NCBI RefSeq assembly: GCF_020623625.1
Contig: NC_060202.1
Span: 1,258,501-1,322,500, forward strand
Length of the DNA stretch: 64,000 nucleotides
Direction: 5' to 3'
Source: Saccharomycodes ludwigii
Taxonomy: Eukaryota; Ascomycota; Saccharomycetes; Saccharomycodales; Saccharomycodaceae
The notes beneath the pieces are model-generated. The model was not told the origin of the DNA, searched no databases, and saw only the letters and a list, made by a program, of their open reading frames with translations. This document shows, piece after piece, positions 50,912 through 61,932 of the stretch; the first letter of the stretch is position 1, and each line of letters opens with the position of its first letter. Made by a program: the position numbers and the translations under genes.

Positions 50912-51891
50912 AATTTGACGTAGGTAGAATACCAATTAAACAATTATGTAAGTGAACAAATATTTCATCTAAGATATTAATTTGACTTGTTGATATAAAT
51001 TATGTCCTATTGAAACAATTTTTTATTTTTTACAGTTTTTGATCATCTAAAGAAGGATTGGATAAAAAAAAAAAAAAAAAAAAGAAAGAAAGAAAGGAAA
51101 AAGGAAAAAAATAGTAAATAATAAATAATACCCAAAATATTTGCTTTGTTTTCGTTTGTGCTCGAACAATATCAAAAAGAAAAAGAAAAAGAAAAAATGG
51201 TAATAATATTTCTTTTCTTTTTTTTTATTTTTATTTTGTGGTTATTATTACGCGGATGTGACCTTTGGTTATTCACATTATTTAAGAAAAGTGTTAAATT
51301 TAAGAGTTTTTTGAGCCTTTTTATCACTTTTTTAATAATCAGTTTATTTATCTTAATTACATACAGTAATATAATGCCTATACTTAATAAGTCTATCTCA
51401 AACTTGTCTTTTCTTTTCACTTCTCAATTTCATATCTCTCATTTAGAAAGGGAAAAAAAAAAAATAAAAAAAGCGAGTAAATCTGATTGGATGGGAAAGT
51501 ATCTCTTGACTTGCATTGTTCAGATATTTTAAATCTAAGAAGAACTTTAGAAATCACCATGGTAAAACAACACTATCATTTAAAAAAAAAAAAAAACAAA
51601 AAAATTGGTATCCTTATCAACATGATTTTTATATCATTTTTTTTTTTTTTCTGTTTTATAATATTAATTTTTAAATTGTCTTTCTTAGTACATCTGTTTA
51701 ATTACTTAAAGCCTTTCGCTTTATTAAAAATTAAACAAAAAACAAAAAAACAAAAAAAAGTTCGCTCTGAGACAATTCTTTTTTAACATCTTCCGCCCCT
51801 TTTTTTTGATTTTCATTCACCTCTACACTTAAATTACATATACTTAATTTAAACTAAACCATTCAAAGAACCCATAATCAAGACAAATATA
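50821..51891. other. Divergent region, SAL1 / thioesterase gene
   Basis: 1.07 kb with a T tract plus TA microsatellite (about 50831-50907) immediately 5' of SAL1 and A tracts. The 51190-51600 interval carries coding-like fragments in two frames, including a hydrophobic ORF (51197-51532). No recognised gene. Confidence 0.55.
51197..51532 (+). CDS. Possible small hydrophobic protein, doubtful
   Basis: 111 codons from an ATG, with a Phe/Ile-rich first helix, LLLRGCDLWLFTLFKKSVKF, a second helix (LFITFLIISLFILITYSNI) and a basic tail ending SKSDWMGKYLL. A different frame across 51487-51560 reads DLHCSDILNLRRTLEITM, which also looks coding. The two together could be a degenerate gene or coincidence in T-rich DNA. 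I recognise no family. Confidence 0.18.
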   Translation: MVIIFLFFFFIFILWLLLRGCDLWLFTLFKKSVKFKSFLSLFITFLIISLFILITYSNIMPILNKSISNLSFLFTSQFHISHLEREKKKIKKASKSDWMGKYLLTCIVQIF

Positions 51892-53508
51892 ATGCTAAAC
51901 ATATCCAGAAGATTCCTTTTATCTGCTGGTGCTTCCACTACACCTATAAGCAAAGCTTCGCTATATCACACAACAAGTATCAAAATGAACACTGTTAATA
52001 AAGCATCTAGTAGTACTACATCCAATGAAAGTGGCTCAAATGATGCATCAACTCAGCCGGATGCTGCTTCTACCACTTTGGCAGACAGGTACGATTCAAA
52101 AAGATTGATGCAGCAATTATACACTCCAAAGGACCCCAAAAGAGCATTCAAAGCAACTTGGTTAAACGCTTTGGCTGAACGGAAAAAACAATTGGCTCAG
52201 GGTAAAATTATTGATTCCTATATTTACAATAACATTCAGGGTACCAACGAAATTGTCGATAAGACAAGAAAGGACTCATTTACTTATTTGACTTTGCCCT
52301 TTAGGGATGATCCGTTAATTGCAGATTTCTATGTTAATGCTGTTGGTCGCATTAGAATGGGTCAAGTGTTCCAAGATTTAGACGCTTTAGCAGGAAGAAT
52401 TGCTTACAGGCACACCTCGCCTGCTGAACCTATTATTGTTACGGCCAGTGTAGATCGTATATATATGTTAAAACCAATGGATTATATAGCTGATTATAAC
52501 GTTGTTTTAAGTGGTTCAGTGGTTTGGACTGGTAGATCTTCTATGGAAATTGCTATTAGGGCCACTTCGATAAAGGGTGATCTACCATCTGAAATCACGG
52601 AAGAAAGCTTAAAAGATGAGGACACTTTTTTAACTGCATCCTTTACTTTTGTTGCTAGAAACCCAGAAACCCACAAATCAATGCCCATTAACAAACTACT
52701 ACCATTAACCGAAAAGGAGTGGAGAGATTTTAAAAGAGCGGAATCACACAACGCCGCCAAAAAACTAAGAGCCAAAAATGAAAATTTGAATAATTATCCA
52801 CCTACTGAGGAAGAAAGTGGTATCATGCATAACATGTGGCAGTGTAGTCAAAAATTGTTAACTTTGAGCAAACGGGAAAAACCCAAAAATGTCATGTTTA
52901 TGAAAAACACTAACTTGAAAAGTACAATGTTTATGCAACCACAATATAGAAATAGACACTCTTATATGATTTTTGGTGGCTATTTGATGAGACAAACTTT
53001 TGAGTTGGCTTATTGTGTTGCATCTGCATTTTCTCATGGCTTCCCAAGATTTATATCTTTAGACTCAACAACCTTTAGAGCACCTGTCCCTGTTGGTACT
53101 ATTTTGCATATGGATGCAACGGTTGTTTACACTGAACATTTGCATGAAATCAACCAAGATAAACTTCACACTCAAAAATTAGACGTTAATGATATTTATC
53201 ATTTTGAACCACATCCAGTCAACTTTATAAGCACCAACAAAAAAGATTTCCTTTCTAAGCCTGGTACTATCATTCAAATTAAAGTTGATACTGCTGTGCA
53301 AGAGTTGGCTAGTGAAAAACAAACCAAATCTGGCTCTTTTATTTTTTCATTTTTTGCATCAAGAGATATTAATGGTGAAAATGATCCTGGGTATGCTACT
53401 GTTGTTCCAGAAACTTATTCTGAAATGATGGCTTATATTGAAGCTAGAAGACGTGCTATTGAGACTGCTAATTACGCTGCCGCTGTTAAACGTGTATCTA
53501 AGTTGTGA
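51892..53508 (+). CDS. Mitochondrial acyl-CoA thioesterase, ACOT9-like
   Basis: Predicted double-hotdog acyl-CoA thioesterase, hydrolysing acyl-CoA to free acid and CoA, probably in mitochondria. 538 aa. The N-terminus MLNISRRFLLSAGAS is a typical presequence followed by a Ser/Thr-rich region to about residue 65. The first hotdog domain (about 125-260) includes YLTLPFRDDPLIADFYVN, RIRMGQVFQDLDALAGRIAY and VDRIYMLKPMDYIADYNVVL. The second (about 345-500) includes YMIFGGYLMRQTFELAYCVA, ASAFSHGFPRFISLDSTTFR and PVPVGTILHMDATVVYTE. This matches the ACOT9/ACOT10 architecture. I do not recall an S. cerevisiae gene here, since SAL1, AXL2 and REV7 would be direct neighbours in the merged order, so it may be an ancestral gene lost there. 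A second Met at residue 32 could give a shorter cytosolic form. Confidence 0.85.
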   Translation: MLNISRRFLLSAGASTTPISKASLYHTTSIKMNTVNKASSSTTSNESGSNDASTQPDAASTTLADRYDSKRLMQQLYTPKDPKRAFKATWLNALAERKKQLAQGKIIDSYIYNNIQGTNEIVDKTRKDSFTYLTLPFRDDPLIADFYVNAVGRIRMGQVFQDLDALAGRIAYRHTSPAEPIIVTASVDRIYMLKPMDYIADYNVVLSGSVVWTGRSSMEIAIRATSIKGDLPSEITEESLKDEDTFLTASFTFVARNPETHKSMPINKLLPLTEKEWRDFKRAESHNAAKKLRAKNENLNNYPPTEEESGIMHNMWQCSQKLLTLSKREKPKNVMFMKNTNLKSTMFMQPQYRNRHSYMIFGGYLMRQTFELAYCVASAFSHGFPRFISLDSTTFRAPVPVGTILHMDATVVYTEHLHEINQDKLHTQKLDVNDIYHFEPHPVNFISTNKKDFLSKPGTIIQIKVDTAVQELASEKQTKSGSFIFSFFASRDINGENDPGYATVVPETYSEMMAYIEARRRAIETANYAAAVKRVSKL

Positions 53509-54008
53509 GGTAAGATTAAGTGTTTTTTTTTTTTTTTTCCTATTCCCTTATTTATTTCTTTATTTTGTAAAAAAAAAATATATATATATGAATAATCTTG
53601 ACGTTTGTCTTTAATCCGTTATACTGAAGGAGGTGGTGAATTAATAATATATTATGAAGTGTCTCTTAAAGGTATTAAAATAAAAAATGGAAAAAAAAAT
53701 TACTTATTATATGATATTAAACTAGTGGAAAAAAAAAAGAAAAAGAAAAAAGGAAGCATAATGAACAATGGATTATGGTTGAAATGTGGCAAAAAAAGAA
53801 AAAACACTTTTGTCACATCGTCAACACTTTTCGAACAAGCAAAACCTAAAGAATAAATCGTTTCCAAATAACCAAAAATATTAACTAAAATGAAAATGGG
53901 AATAATTCACAATGAAAAAAAAAAAAAAAAAAAAAAAGCACGAGAGGGACAGAATAAATGAAAAATAAAAATTGGTATAAAATTAATTGTACTGTACTGT
54001 CATAAGTT
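53509..54008. other. Convergent 3' region, thioesterase / AXL2
   Basis: 0.5 kb with a T tract just after the thioesterase stop and an A tract (53914-53937). An open stretch at 53605-53856 reads like protein at first but has no ATG at its beginning. No gene supported. Confidence 0.55.
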
Positions 54009-55380
54009 TCAATCAGATGATTCTAAATGTAAATCTTGACCTTTAATATCGGCCACATTACCTACCTCAACATTTTCACTGATGTCATTAAATTTTTTCA
54101 CCAACTTACTTTTTCTATTATTACTATTATTATCATTATTATTGACCTGCTCAGTAACAATATTATCAACATTACTATCATTCAAAGTATTTGGAAGGAC
54201 AGTAGACTCGGTATTAGGGTTATGGCTTTCATCAATACTATTTTCTATTATAGTACTCATATTGTTATCATTGGGATTGCTATCATTATTATTTATTATT
54301 TGTGATTTTAAGCTGTTATCAGTGTCGCTATTGACTAAAACCCAATTATACCTAGATCCACTCCTACTTATAACAGGAGTGTAATGCGTTGAGCTTTCCA
54401 TATCATCGAAGCTTTCTTCTTTAATTGGTGTGGTTTCTGGCGATTTACTCAAACTTTGATGGGATGAGGATTTCGGTATGAAAACAGAACTTTTTGGATC
54501 TTTATTCAACAATGAAGCAGTGTTATCATTAGACTTAGCATCATCCTTGATTTCAGAGTCTAAAAATACATTGGTACCAATAGTATTCAGCGAAGCATAA
54601 CTCTCCCTTTTAAAAGATGGTGTCTTTGGTTTATAGACCGATGACAAAGATGATATAACAGAATTTCTATTTTCAGGAACATATCTCCATGAATCTTTCA
54701 ATCCTGGATGTGCATTATAATAAACCGAGGATGCTCTAATGTTATTCATACTGCTTGATCTAGATGATGACTTAACTGGACTAAAGAAATCTGAACGAAT
54801 TGCATTGTGTATATCTTCATCGTCATCGTCATCATCGTCGTCAAGGTTATTGATAAAATTGGCAAAATTTTCCTGGGTATTTGGTGAAGAAATAGATGAA
54901 ATGTTCCTTTGTCCTTCATTGTTATCATCAACTGGAATAGTATTCAAATAAGTGGCATTTGCATTCATAGGGTCATTATTATCAACAATATTCTTTTCTT
55001 CCATATCAGGAGTCGTAGAATTAGAAGAGGAGTACGAAGAAGATGTATGATTGCTGCCATTACGAGTAGTACCACCTGGAACTATAACTGGAGAATCCAA
55101 AGCTTGTTGGTTATTAGCAGTATTGTTCTTGTTTGTAGCAGTAGCAAATAATGCGCCTGGTTTCTCGTTATTGTCTTCATCGTCAAACCTCAACCTGTCT
55201 TCAGCTTGGATTTCATCCTTATCTTTATCATTATTTTTTCTTCTTCTCCACCAGGAAAATAAGATGAAAAATAGAATGAGTAATACGACTATGGGAATGA
55301 TGACACCGCATGCAATTGCAGTAGTACGTTTTTTATCACTATCTTGCTTACTGATCTTGGTAAATAAAGGTACAGCAGTA

Positions 55381-55424
<44 letters not shown>

Positions 55425-57125
55425 TATTGTCTGGCTTGTTGTGATAATAATTATACTACTACTGCTTGAGGAAAAAAATGATGTGCTTGTGGGTTTGAAG
55501 ACTGAACTTGTATTTTTGAATGTAGTTGAGTTGTAGAAAGTAGATGTTGCATAACTGGAAGACGTTATATTGTGCGAAGATGTTGCATTATGAGACGAAG
55601 TTGTATGGCTAGAATAATGTGTAGAGTTATGAGAAGAAGTTCGAATACTATGTGTACTACTACTGCTATGTGTGCTGCTATGTGTACTGCTATGTGTACT
55701 GCTATGTGTACTGCTATGTGTACTGCTATGTGTACTGCTATGTGTGCTGCTACTGCTACTAGATGTATGTTTTGGATCCATACCTATAATAGTCAAGTTC
55801 AATGAATCAGTAATCCCATCTTCAGTACCATAAATTTGTAGTCCAACTACAGTAAATGATTCGGGAACAGTCCCAGAAATGGTCATATTACTAGCTAGAT
55901 ATCCTAACCAATTACCCTCACTTGAATTCTTTCCAATGGTAATTTGAGTATTGTCAAAATCAGTAAACATTGAAGATAACAAATTATATTGAAACCATTC
56001 ACCTCTAGTGGCATTTACATTGGCCAATGAGTTAATAGCAAATATCTTATGTGTTGTTTCCACAACAAAATTTAAATAAACTGCATCTCCATATATATCT
56101 GTAATAGTTAGCGTAAAATTTGTTTGTGTTTGGTCGTAGTCGGATGGAACGGAGCCCTTTATACCATAAGTACCGTTTCCATCTGAATCTAAAGAAATCC
56201 AACTAGGGGCTCCATCACTTAATGAAACTGACCCAATATCAGAGCTCTTGATTACGTCGCCATCCAAATAAACTTCATCCATTGGAACAGAATATTCGAA
56301 TGGAGATGAGGTAACATTAATGATCAGGTCATTTTGAATTGAAGTAGTCAACTGATGGGCACCAATAATAATTTCGAAATCTAGTTGCGTGGCAGAATAC
56401 CCGGGAACATCTGTAGCAATTAAAGTTAATGGATAATAGACTTCTGGGGCAATTTCCGAACCTGGGTTTGGTGTAACACCACCTATTTCCAAATCGCTTG
56501 AATCAAAAGAAATCCAACTGGGCAGTGGGGCATTATTCTCTCCACTTCTAGCATAATATTCTAAAATTTGAGTACTCTGGCCTGTTGTAAAAATCCCCGA
56601 TTCAAAAGTTATATTAAACGTTTCATACGGTTTTAAAATTAAACCATCTACACCGTTTGTACTACCATAATTCTTCAAATAGCTTAAAAGATTGAAGTCC
56701 TCGGATATGGAGATACCTGCACGGGTAGTCATAACGAATTGGTAAGTTTCATTAAGTGAATTCCCATCAGTTTGATCAGTACCCTCTAATATAAAGGAAA
56801 AATAATAATTGTCATTATCAGACTGACCATGGAAATCATTCTTAGTTGGTGTACCATAAAAATTTTGATTACTGGAGTCAAAAGTTAACCAAGATGGTAA
56901 GTCAAATGCTTGGTATTCAATTGTTGTATCATTGCCAGAGGAAGATGCATAAGTACTGCTTGACATATTAAAACTGAAATATTGCCCTACACGGCATACT
57001 GGTGGTATTTGAGATGAAATTGGAAACGCTTCATATGGATATGCTACGACTTGCTTTATTAGAGAAAGCAATGATAAAAAATACATTGTAGTCACTACCA
57101 TTGGGGTAGTACCTTGAAACCTCAT
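54009..57125 (-). CDS. AXL2: Axial bud-site landmark Axl2/Bud10
   Basis: Type I plasma-membrane glycoprotein marking the axial bud site with Bud3, Bud4 and Axl1. 1,038 aa (S. cerevisiae 823). A signal peptide (MVVTTMYFLSLLSLIKQVVA) precedes YPYEAFPISSQIPPVCRVGQ, like the conserved start of mature Axl2. Cadherin-like domains with the recurring LPSWLTFDSS / LPSWISFDSS / APSWISLDSD motif fill about residues 35-460. A Ser/Thr-rich stalk (about 465-600) holds a THSS tandem repeat, followed by one membrane helix (TTAIACGVIIPIVVLLILFF, about 603-625) with a WWRRRK stop-transfer. The cytoplasmic tail has many SP sites and an acidic DDDDDDDE run. The larger size comes mainly from stalk and tail. YIL140W by synteny. 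Confidence 0.95.
55649..55763 (-). repeat. 12-bp coding minisatellite (THSS) in AXL2 stalk
   Basis: About eight to nine tandem 12-bp units (AGTACACATAGC type on the coding strand) encode Thr-His-Ser-Ser repeats, flanked by Ser-coding trinucleotide runs (about 55375-55425). The units are nearly identical, so expansion is recent or homogenised. Confidence 0.92.
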
Positions 57126-57186
57126 TGTATTTGACCTTTATTGGGTGTTCACGTAATCAACTATTTTCTATTTTTCTATTTTTCTA

Positions 57187-57217
<31 letters not shown>

Positions 57218-57329
57218 ATAAATATATATATGTGTGTGTGTTGATATATGAGCAAAAGGAGCGTATTCTGTCAATAATTTGAGTAGTCTGGTGTTTTAAA
57301 GCTTGTAGTAATTGCAATATCTGGCTCGA

Positions 57330-57361
<32 letters not shown>

Positions 57362-58871
57362 TGAAGATATACTGCCTAAGAAAAAAGAAAAAAAAAGAAA
57401 AAGGAGAAGAGACAAAAAGTAATTAGAAGGTTAAGAGGGAAATTGAAGATTAATTAAAGATAAAAAGACATTAGAATACAAGTTGTAAGAATGATAGTGC
57501 ATTCATAAATAGATAGTAGAATGAAAATTACGATTATTATTGGTAATTGGAAAGCGTTATTTCCTAAAAGGTACAAAAGATAAATATTAGTAAAATATCT
57601 TTTCATTTGGACCTTATTATAATTAATTGTTACATATATATACTTCTATATATCATATGTGTATGTCATTTTTTCTGTTCAAAATGTAAAAATTAATTAT
57701 ATTTCCATTTTAGGAAATATACCACGAAAATGTAAACAAGGTAAAAAAAAAAAAAAAAAAAAAAAAACTAGCATCGTGATTATAATAGTACGTGTTATAT
57801 ATTACCGGATCTAAAACAGTACAATATGTTACAAATTCAGCTTTATACACGAAAAAAAAAAAAGTAAAAAGTAGTATTTAGGAAATATATTACTAAATTT
57901 AATTCAGCTACACGAAAAAGCAGTTTATTGATATGTCTTTCAGTAATCGACTAAATTTTCATTTCTATATTTAGTAAACTCGCAACATCCATTTTTTTTT
58001 TTTGTTGTAGCAGTAAAAAAAAATAAAACTAGCCGCTTACAATGCAAGTAATTATATAATTAGAAGTTCAGCAAATTAACTTAGTTAAGACATGTAGAAA
58101 GTTTTCTGATTTTTATTCAATGAGACTTGGGCAAAAAAATGAGCCAAATTAAATCAAATCAAATCAAATCAAATCAAAAATAATAAATAATAATTAAGTT
58201 CTTATAAAAAGATATTGTAAATTGTAGATTATTACCTATAATTCTTTTTAATATTGACCTTTAATCGTTGATGCCATTCCTTTATTGTTTATTTATTATC
58301 ATTAAAATATCTTGAAAATATTTTCCATAGTAAGTCTATTTATCTGAGTAACTACGATCTTTTTTTTTGTTTTTTTTTTTCTTTTTTCTACTTAACTAAT
58401 CATATCAAATTACCACCTAATTAAGTTGCCATGACAAAAAAAAAGAAAAATGTGGTTAATTACTACATTTGCTTAACAATCTTTTAATTTTGTAATTATA
58501 TATACGTCACTCAAATATTACCCCCTTCTCTTTACTTTCGGTCTTTACACATACTCGGTTTTCCCCTTTTTTTTCCCTTTCTTTCTTTCTTTCTTTTGTT
58601 GGTGATAATAAAACGTAAAGAGAAAAACAAAAAAAATATAATATAATAAAACTGATGGTCGAAACCCTATAACTTTTTTTTTTTTTTTTTTTTTTTTAGA
58701 CAACAAATTCAATTTATCGTAATTTTACTCCTGCTACACGCTTTTTTTCTTTTTTTCTTTTTTTTTTTGCTTTTTCTGAATGTTTGTATATCTATAGTCA
58801 AATAGTGATAACATCACCTGGAAGAAGGAGTTTCAGAAAAAGAAAATTTATACATTAGTGCTCTTCATATC
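57126..58871. other. Divergent region, AXL2 / END3
   Basis: 1.75 kb. It holds T tracts (57188-57217, 58675-58697), AAAAC repeats (about 57332-57360), AAATC repeats (58151-58175), an A tract (57740-57766) and three CACGAAA boxes (57723-57917). No gene, RNA or mobile element recognised. Confidence 0.65.
57723..57917 (+). promoter_or_regulatory. Three SCB boxes (CACGAAA) between AXL2 and END3
   Basis: CACGAAA occurs at 57723-57729, 57848-57854 and 57911-57917, all on the plus strand, 598-792 bp upstream of AXL2 and about 1 kb upstream of END3. CACGAAA is the Swi4-Swi6 (SBF) site for late-G1 genes. AXL2 expression in late G1 controls axial budding, which makes AXL2 the likelier target. Confidence 0.5.
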
Positions 58872-60107
58872 ATGCCTAAATTGGAACAATTTGAAATCAA
58901 AAAATACTGGCAAATATTTTCAGGTTTAAAACCTGTTGATAAAAAATTGAGTTATGATCAAGTTAGACCAGTATTGTATAACTCTAAATTGGATACGTCT
59001 ATAACTTCTCAAATATGGTCGTTGGCCGATATTGATGATGATGATAACCTAGATTTTGAAGAATTTGTCATATGTATGAGATTAGTTTTCGATATGGTCA
59101 ATAAAAATATTGATCGTGTTCCTCAAGAGCTGCCTGATTGGCTAGTTCCCGGAAGTAAAGTTAAGTTAATTAAACAGAAAAAATTAGAAAAACAACAATT
59201 AACCGAATCAACTAGCTCTACGCCAACCAAGAGTGGACCAGATACTAATTCTGGTAATATAATACAAGCTGATCCTACTACCAATAGTGTTGTTGAGACT
59301 AGCAGCAGTGCTGTTCCTGTCAATGTCAAATCTCCAGATTTAGATTGGTACATTTCGCCTTCAGACAAAGATTTGTATGAAGCTTTACATTCGGAATGTG
59401 TTTTATCTACAGATGGGACGGTAACTTTCAGTGCTATTTGCGCATCGATTAAATCCATTTTACCAAATATTAATGACTCGGATATGGAACAAGTTTGGAA
59501 GTTGGTTAATCCAAATAATTACCCTTCTATTGACAAAGATCCTGCTTTATATTTTATCCATATTTTAAAACAAAAAAATGACATAGGTTGTAATATTCCA
59601 AGCTCTGTACCAACTGCTCTAAGAGAAACTTTTTTAAAGCAACAAATAAACAATAATTTATCCTCTTCCCAGGCCAATATTAGGAAAAGTGTAGAAACCT
59701 ATGATGATACTAACAAGGGCAATAATAATGACAACCATGAAAAAAAATACAATACTGCTGTTAATCACGATGATGATGATGACGATGAAAATATTACAGG
59801 TACTTGGGGTATAGTAAAATTGAAAAGAAAATTGGCACAATTGGATCAAGAATACGATCGAATTATGGATAGTAATACTTTTGATCCAAACAAAGATCAT
59901 ATCTCCATTGTTAAGTCACAGTTTCAAGAATTATTAAACTTTAAAAAAAAACAGTTTCTCGATGTTGGTGGTATGTCCTCTTCTAAAATCGCTAGTACTA
60001 AGGATGATTTGGATAGTATTGAAGATCAGGTCGCCTCCTTGGAAAACTATTTAAAATCTCAAAGAGCAGCATTACAATCTTTAAAACAAGAAATTCAAAA
60101 ATGTTGA
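58872..60107 (+). CDS. END3: Endocytic EH-domain protein End3
   Basis: Cortical actin-patch protein in the Pan1-Sla1-End3 complex. 411 aa (S. cerevisiae 349). The N-terminus MPKLEQFEIKKYWQIFSGLK is identical to what I recall of S. cerevisiae. The first EH domain (about 1-100) contains the calcium-binding loop DIDDDDNLDFEEF. A second EH-like domain (about 155-245) runs from DLDWYISPSDKDLYEALHSE through WKLVNPNNYPSIDKDPALYF. A linker with an acidic DDDDDDEN patch leads to a C-terminal coiled coil (about 305-411, ending ALQSLKQEIQKC) that binds Pan1. YNL084C by synteny. Confidence 0.97.
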   Translation: MPKLEQFEIKKYWQIFSGLKPVDKKLSYDQVRPVLYNSKLDTSITSQIWSLADIDDDDNLDFEEFVICMRLVFDMVNKNIDRVPQELPDWLVPGSKVKLIKQKKLEKQQLTESTSSTPTKSGPDTNSGNIIQADPTTNSVVETSSSAVPVNVKSPDLDWYISPSDKDLYEALHSECVLSTDGTVTFSAICASIKSILPNINDSDMEQVWKLVNPNNYPSIDKDPALYFIHILKQKNDIGCNIPSSVPTALRETFLKQQINNNLSSSQANIRKSVETYDDTNKGNNNDNHEKKYNTAVNHDDDDDDENITGTWGIVKLKRKLAQLDQEYDRIMDSNTFDPNKDHISIVKSQFQELLNFKKKQFLDVGGMSSSKIASTKDDLDSIEDQVASLENYLKSQRAALQSLKQEIQKC

Positions 60108-60348
60108 GCAAATATGTTTTTACCTTATACAATATATATTATCTATTAGTTTAAAATCTTTTCCTTTTTTCTTCTTTTTTTTTTTTTTTTTCCTTTTTTT
60201 AAAAAAAATAAAAAAAAAACTAAAAATTCATCATGTAATATCATTTTTCACAATAAAAGAATAATATTAATGAAAATGTTTAATATGTTATTACTCTACA
60301 AACGATGTATATATAATAGATATAGATATAAGGATCAGATATGTGGAA

Positions 60349-61932
60349 CTACATTCTTTGTCTATCTGCTGTTCTAGGCTTAGCACGAATAATATTGTCG
60401 ACCCTTAGTAAAACTTCAGCTGCTTCGCTTGCTGAACTAACGACAGCATTTTTCAATTTATAACTTTCAATTATTCCTAATTCCCTCATATCAGCAACAG
60501 TACCATTCGTTAAATCCAATCCACAGGTTAACATACCATTGTAAATGGAGGATCTCAATTTAGTAACTAATTCACTACTATCATAGCCAGCATTATCAGC
60601 CAAAATAGTAGGTAATTGTCTTAAAGCGCGTGCAAAAGATTCAACAGCCAAGGATTTTTTGCCCTCGCAGTTTTGGGCAGCAGTTTCAACAGCCTTAGAC
60701 ATTATCATCTCCGAACAGCCACCACCTAAAACAGTTCTTGTTTCTTTTGTTGTTTGAGATAAAACACTTAATGCATCGTGTAGAGATCTCTCAGCTTCTT
60801 CCAAAACTTGCTCAGTAGCACCCCTTAAAACAATAGTACAAGCTTGACCGGCTTTGCAACCACTGAATTTAATTAAATTTTTTTCACCAATAACAATTTC
60901 TTCGATTAATTTACATTCACCCAATTTACATTTTTCCGGGTTGTCAAACGTGGAAACAACCTCACCACCAGTAACCAAGGCTAATCGTTCAACACCTTCA
61001 AAATCAGCATGTTCGATGGAATTAATGTGTAAGTCGGTGAATAATTGCTCTGGATAGTCATAAATTAATTGTCTGTTAATAAAAGTGTTGATGCCAAACT
61101 TAGCAATTTTGGCAATCTTGTTCTTCATCTTTTCACGCTCAGCCTTCTCTAAATCAGCCAATTTTGAGGTAGAATCAACTTTAAATTTAGTACCAAAAAT
61201 TTTAACTTTATCTGTATCTAGAGACGTATTAGCAATTAAAATTTTGGCATTTTCTACCCTCTTAGGTTGGTTATTACCAAAAACCTTGGGCAAAATAAAA
61301 CCTTCATCTAAAAATGAATCACTCAATTTTCCACCTATAATTTTTAAAACTTGAATATGTTCCAAATTAGTCGAACCCTTTAACCTTAAAATTGCATCAA
61401 CAGCCATATTCGCAAACTGGTCCTTATCCTGAGACAAAATCTTGGACGATAATGTGGTTTTGGCAATGTGCAGTAAATCGTTTTTAAACTTAATTGCATC
61501 TTTTGAATTATCAACAGCAACCTTTTCTAAAGCTTCCAAGGCAACTTTGCTACCAATTCTATAACCGTCAACGATAGTTTGTGGATGTATTTTGTTCTGT
61601 TCGATTAATTTCTCAGCTTCTCTTAATAACTCTGCACATAACACGGTAACACTAGTGGTACCATCACCAACTTCGTCGTCTTGGACTTTACTAATATTAA
61701 CTAAAACTTTTGCTGCGGGATTGTCCAATGGTATAGATTTCAAAATGGTTGCCCCGTCATTAGTAACAATAGCATTACCAGTTGAAGCACTTTGCAATAG
61801 TTTATCCATACCTTTGGGACCTAAAGTGGTTTTAACTAAATCACCAACAGCAATTGCACCAACAAATGAACTCATACGAGCATTTTCAGCCCTTTCTTCA
61901 GTAACTTGATCGCCAAAAATGTTAATACTCAT
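60349..61932 (-). CDS. CCT2: Chaperonin TRiC/CCT subunit beta
   Basis: Beta subunit of the cytosolic chaperonin that folds actin and tubulin. From the ATG at 61932 the product is 527 aa, the S. cerevisiae length. The N-terminus [20 protein letters not shown] is near-identical. ATP-site motifs are [22 protein letters not shown] and [10 protein letters not shown]; near the end are [20 protein letters not shown] and [18 protein letters not shown], then [13 protein letters not shown]. The frame stays open 74 codons upstream, but that segment comes from A/T tracts and the conserved length rules it out. YIL142W by synteny. Confidence 0.98.
   Translation of the reverse strand: MSINIFGDQVTEERAENARMSSFVGAIAVGDLVKTTLGPKGMDKLLQSASTGNAIVTNDGATILKSIPLDNPAAKVLVNISKVQDDEVGDGTTSVTVLCAELLREAEKLIEQNKIHPQTIVDGYRIGSKVALEALEKVAVDNSKDAIKFKNDLLHIAKTTLSSKILSQDKDQFANMAVDAILRLKGSTNLEHIQVLKIIGGKLSDSFLDEGFILPKVFGNNQPKRVENAKILIANTSLDTDKVKIFGTKFKVDSTSKLADLEKAEREKMKNKIAKIAKFGINTFINRQLIYDYPEQLFTDLHINSIEHADFEGVERLALVTGGEVVSTFDNPEKCKLGECKLIEEIVIGEKNLIKFSGCKAGQACTIVLRGATEQVLEEAERSLHDALSVLSQTTKETRTVLGGGCSEMIMSKAVETAAQNCEGKKSLAVESFARALRQLPTILADNAGYDSSELVTKLRSSIYNGMLTCGLDLTNGTVADMRELGIIESYKLKNAVVSSASEAAEVLLRVDNIIRAKPRTADRQRM

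Noticed and set aside
50821-50943. SAL1 extended start
   Set aside because: Adds Tyr-Ile and Lys runs from TA and A tracts, with no family support.
55649-55763. CRISPR-like array
   Set aside because: Direct 12-bp repeats without spacers, inside the AXL2 reading frame; a coding minisatellite.
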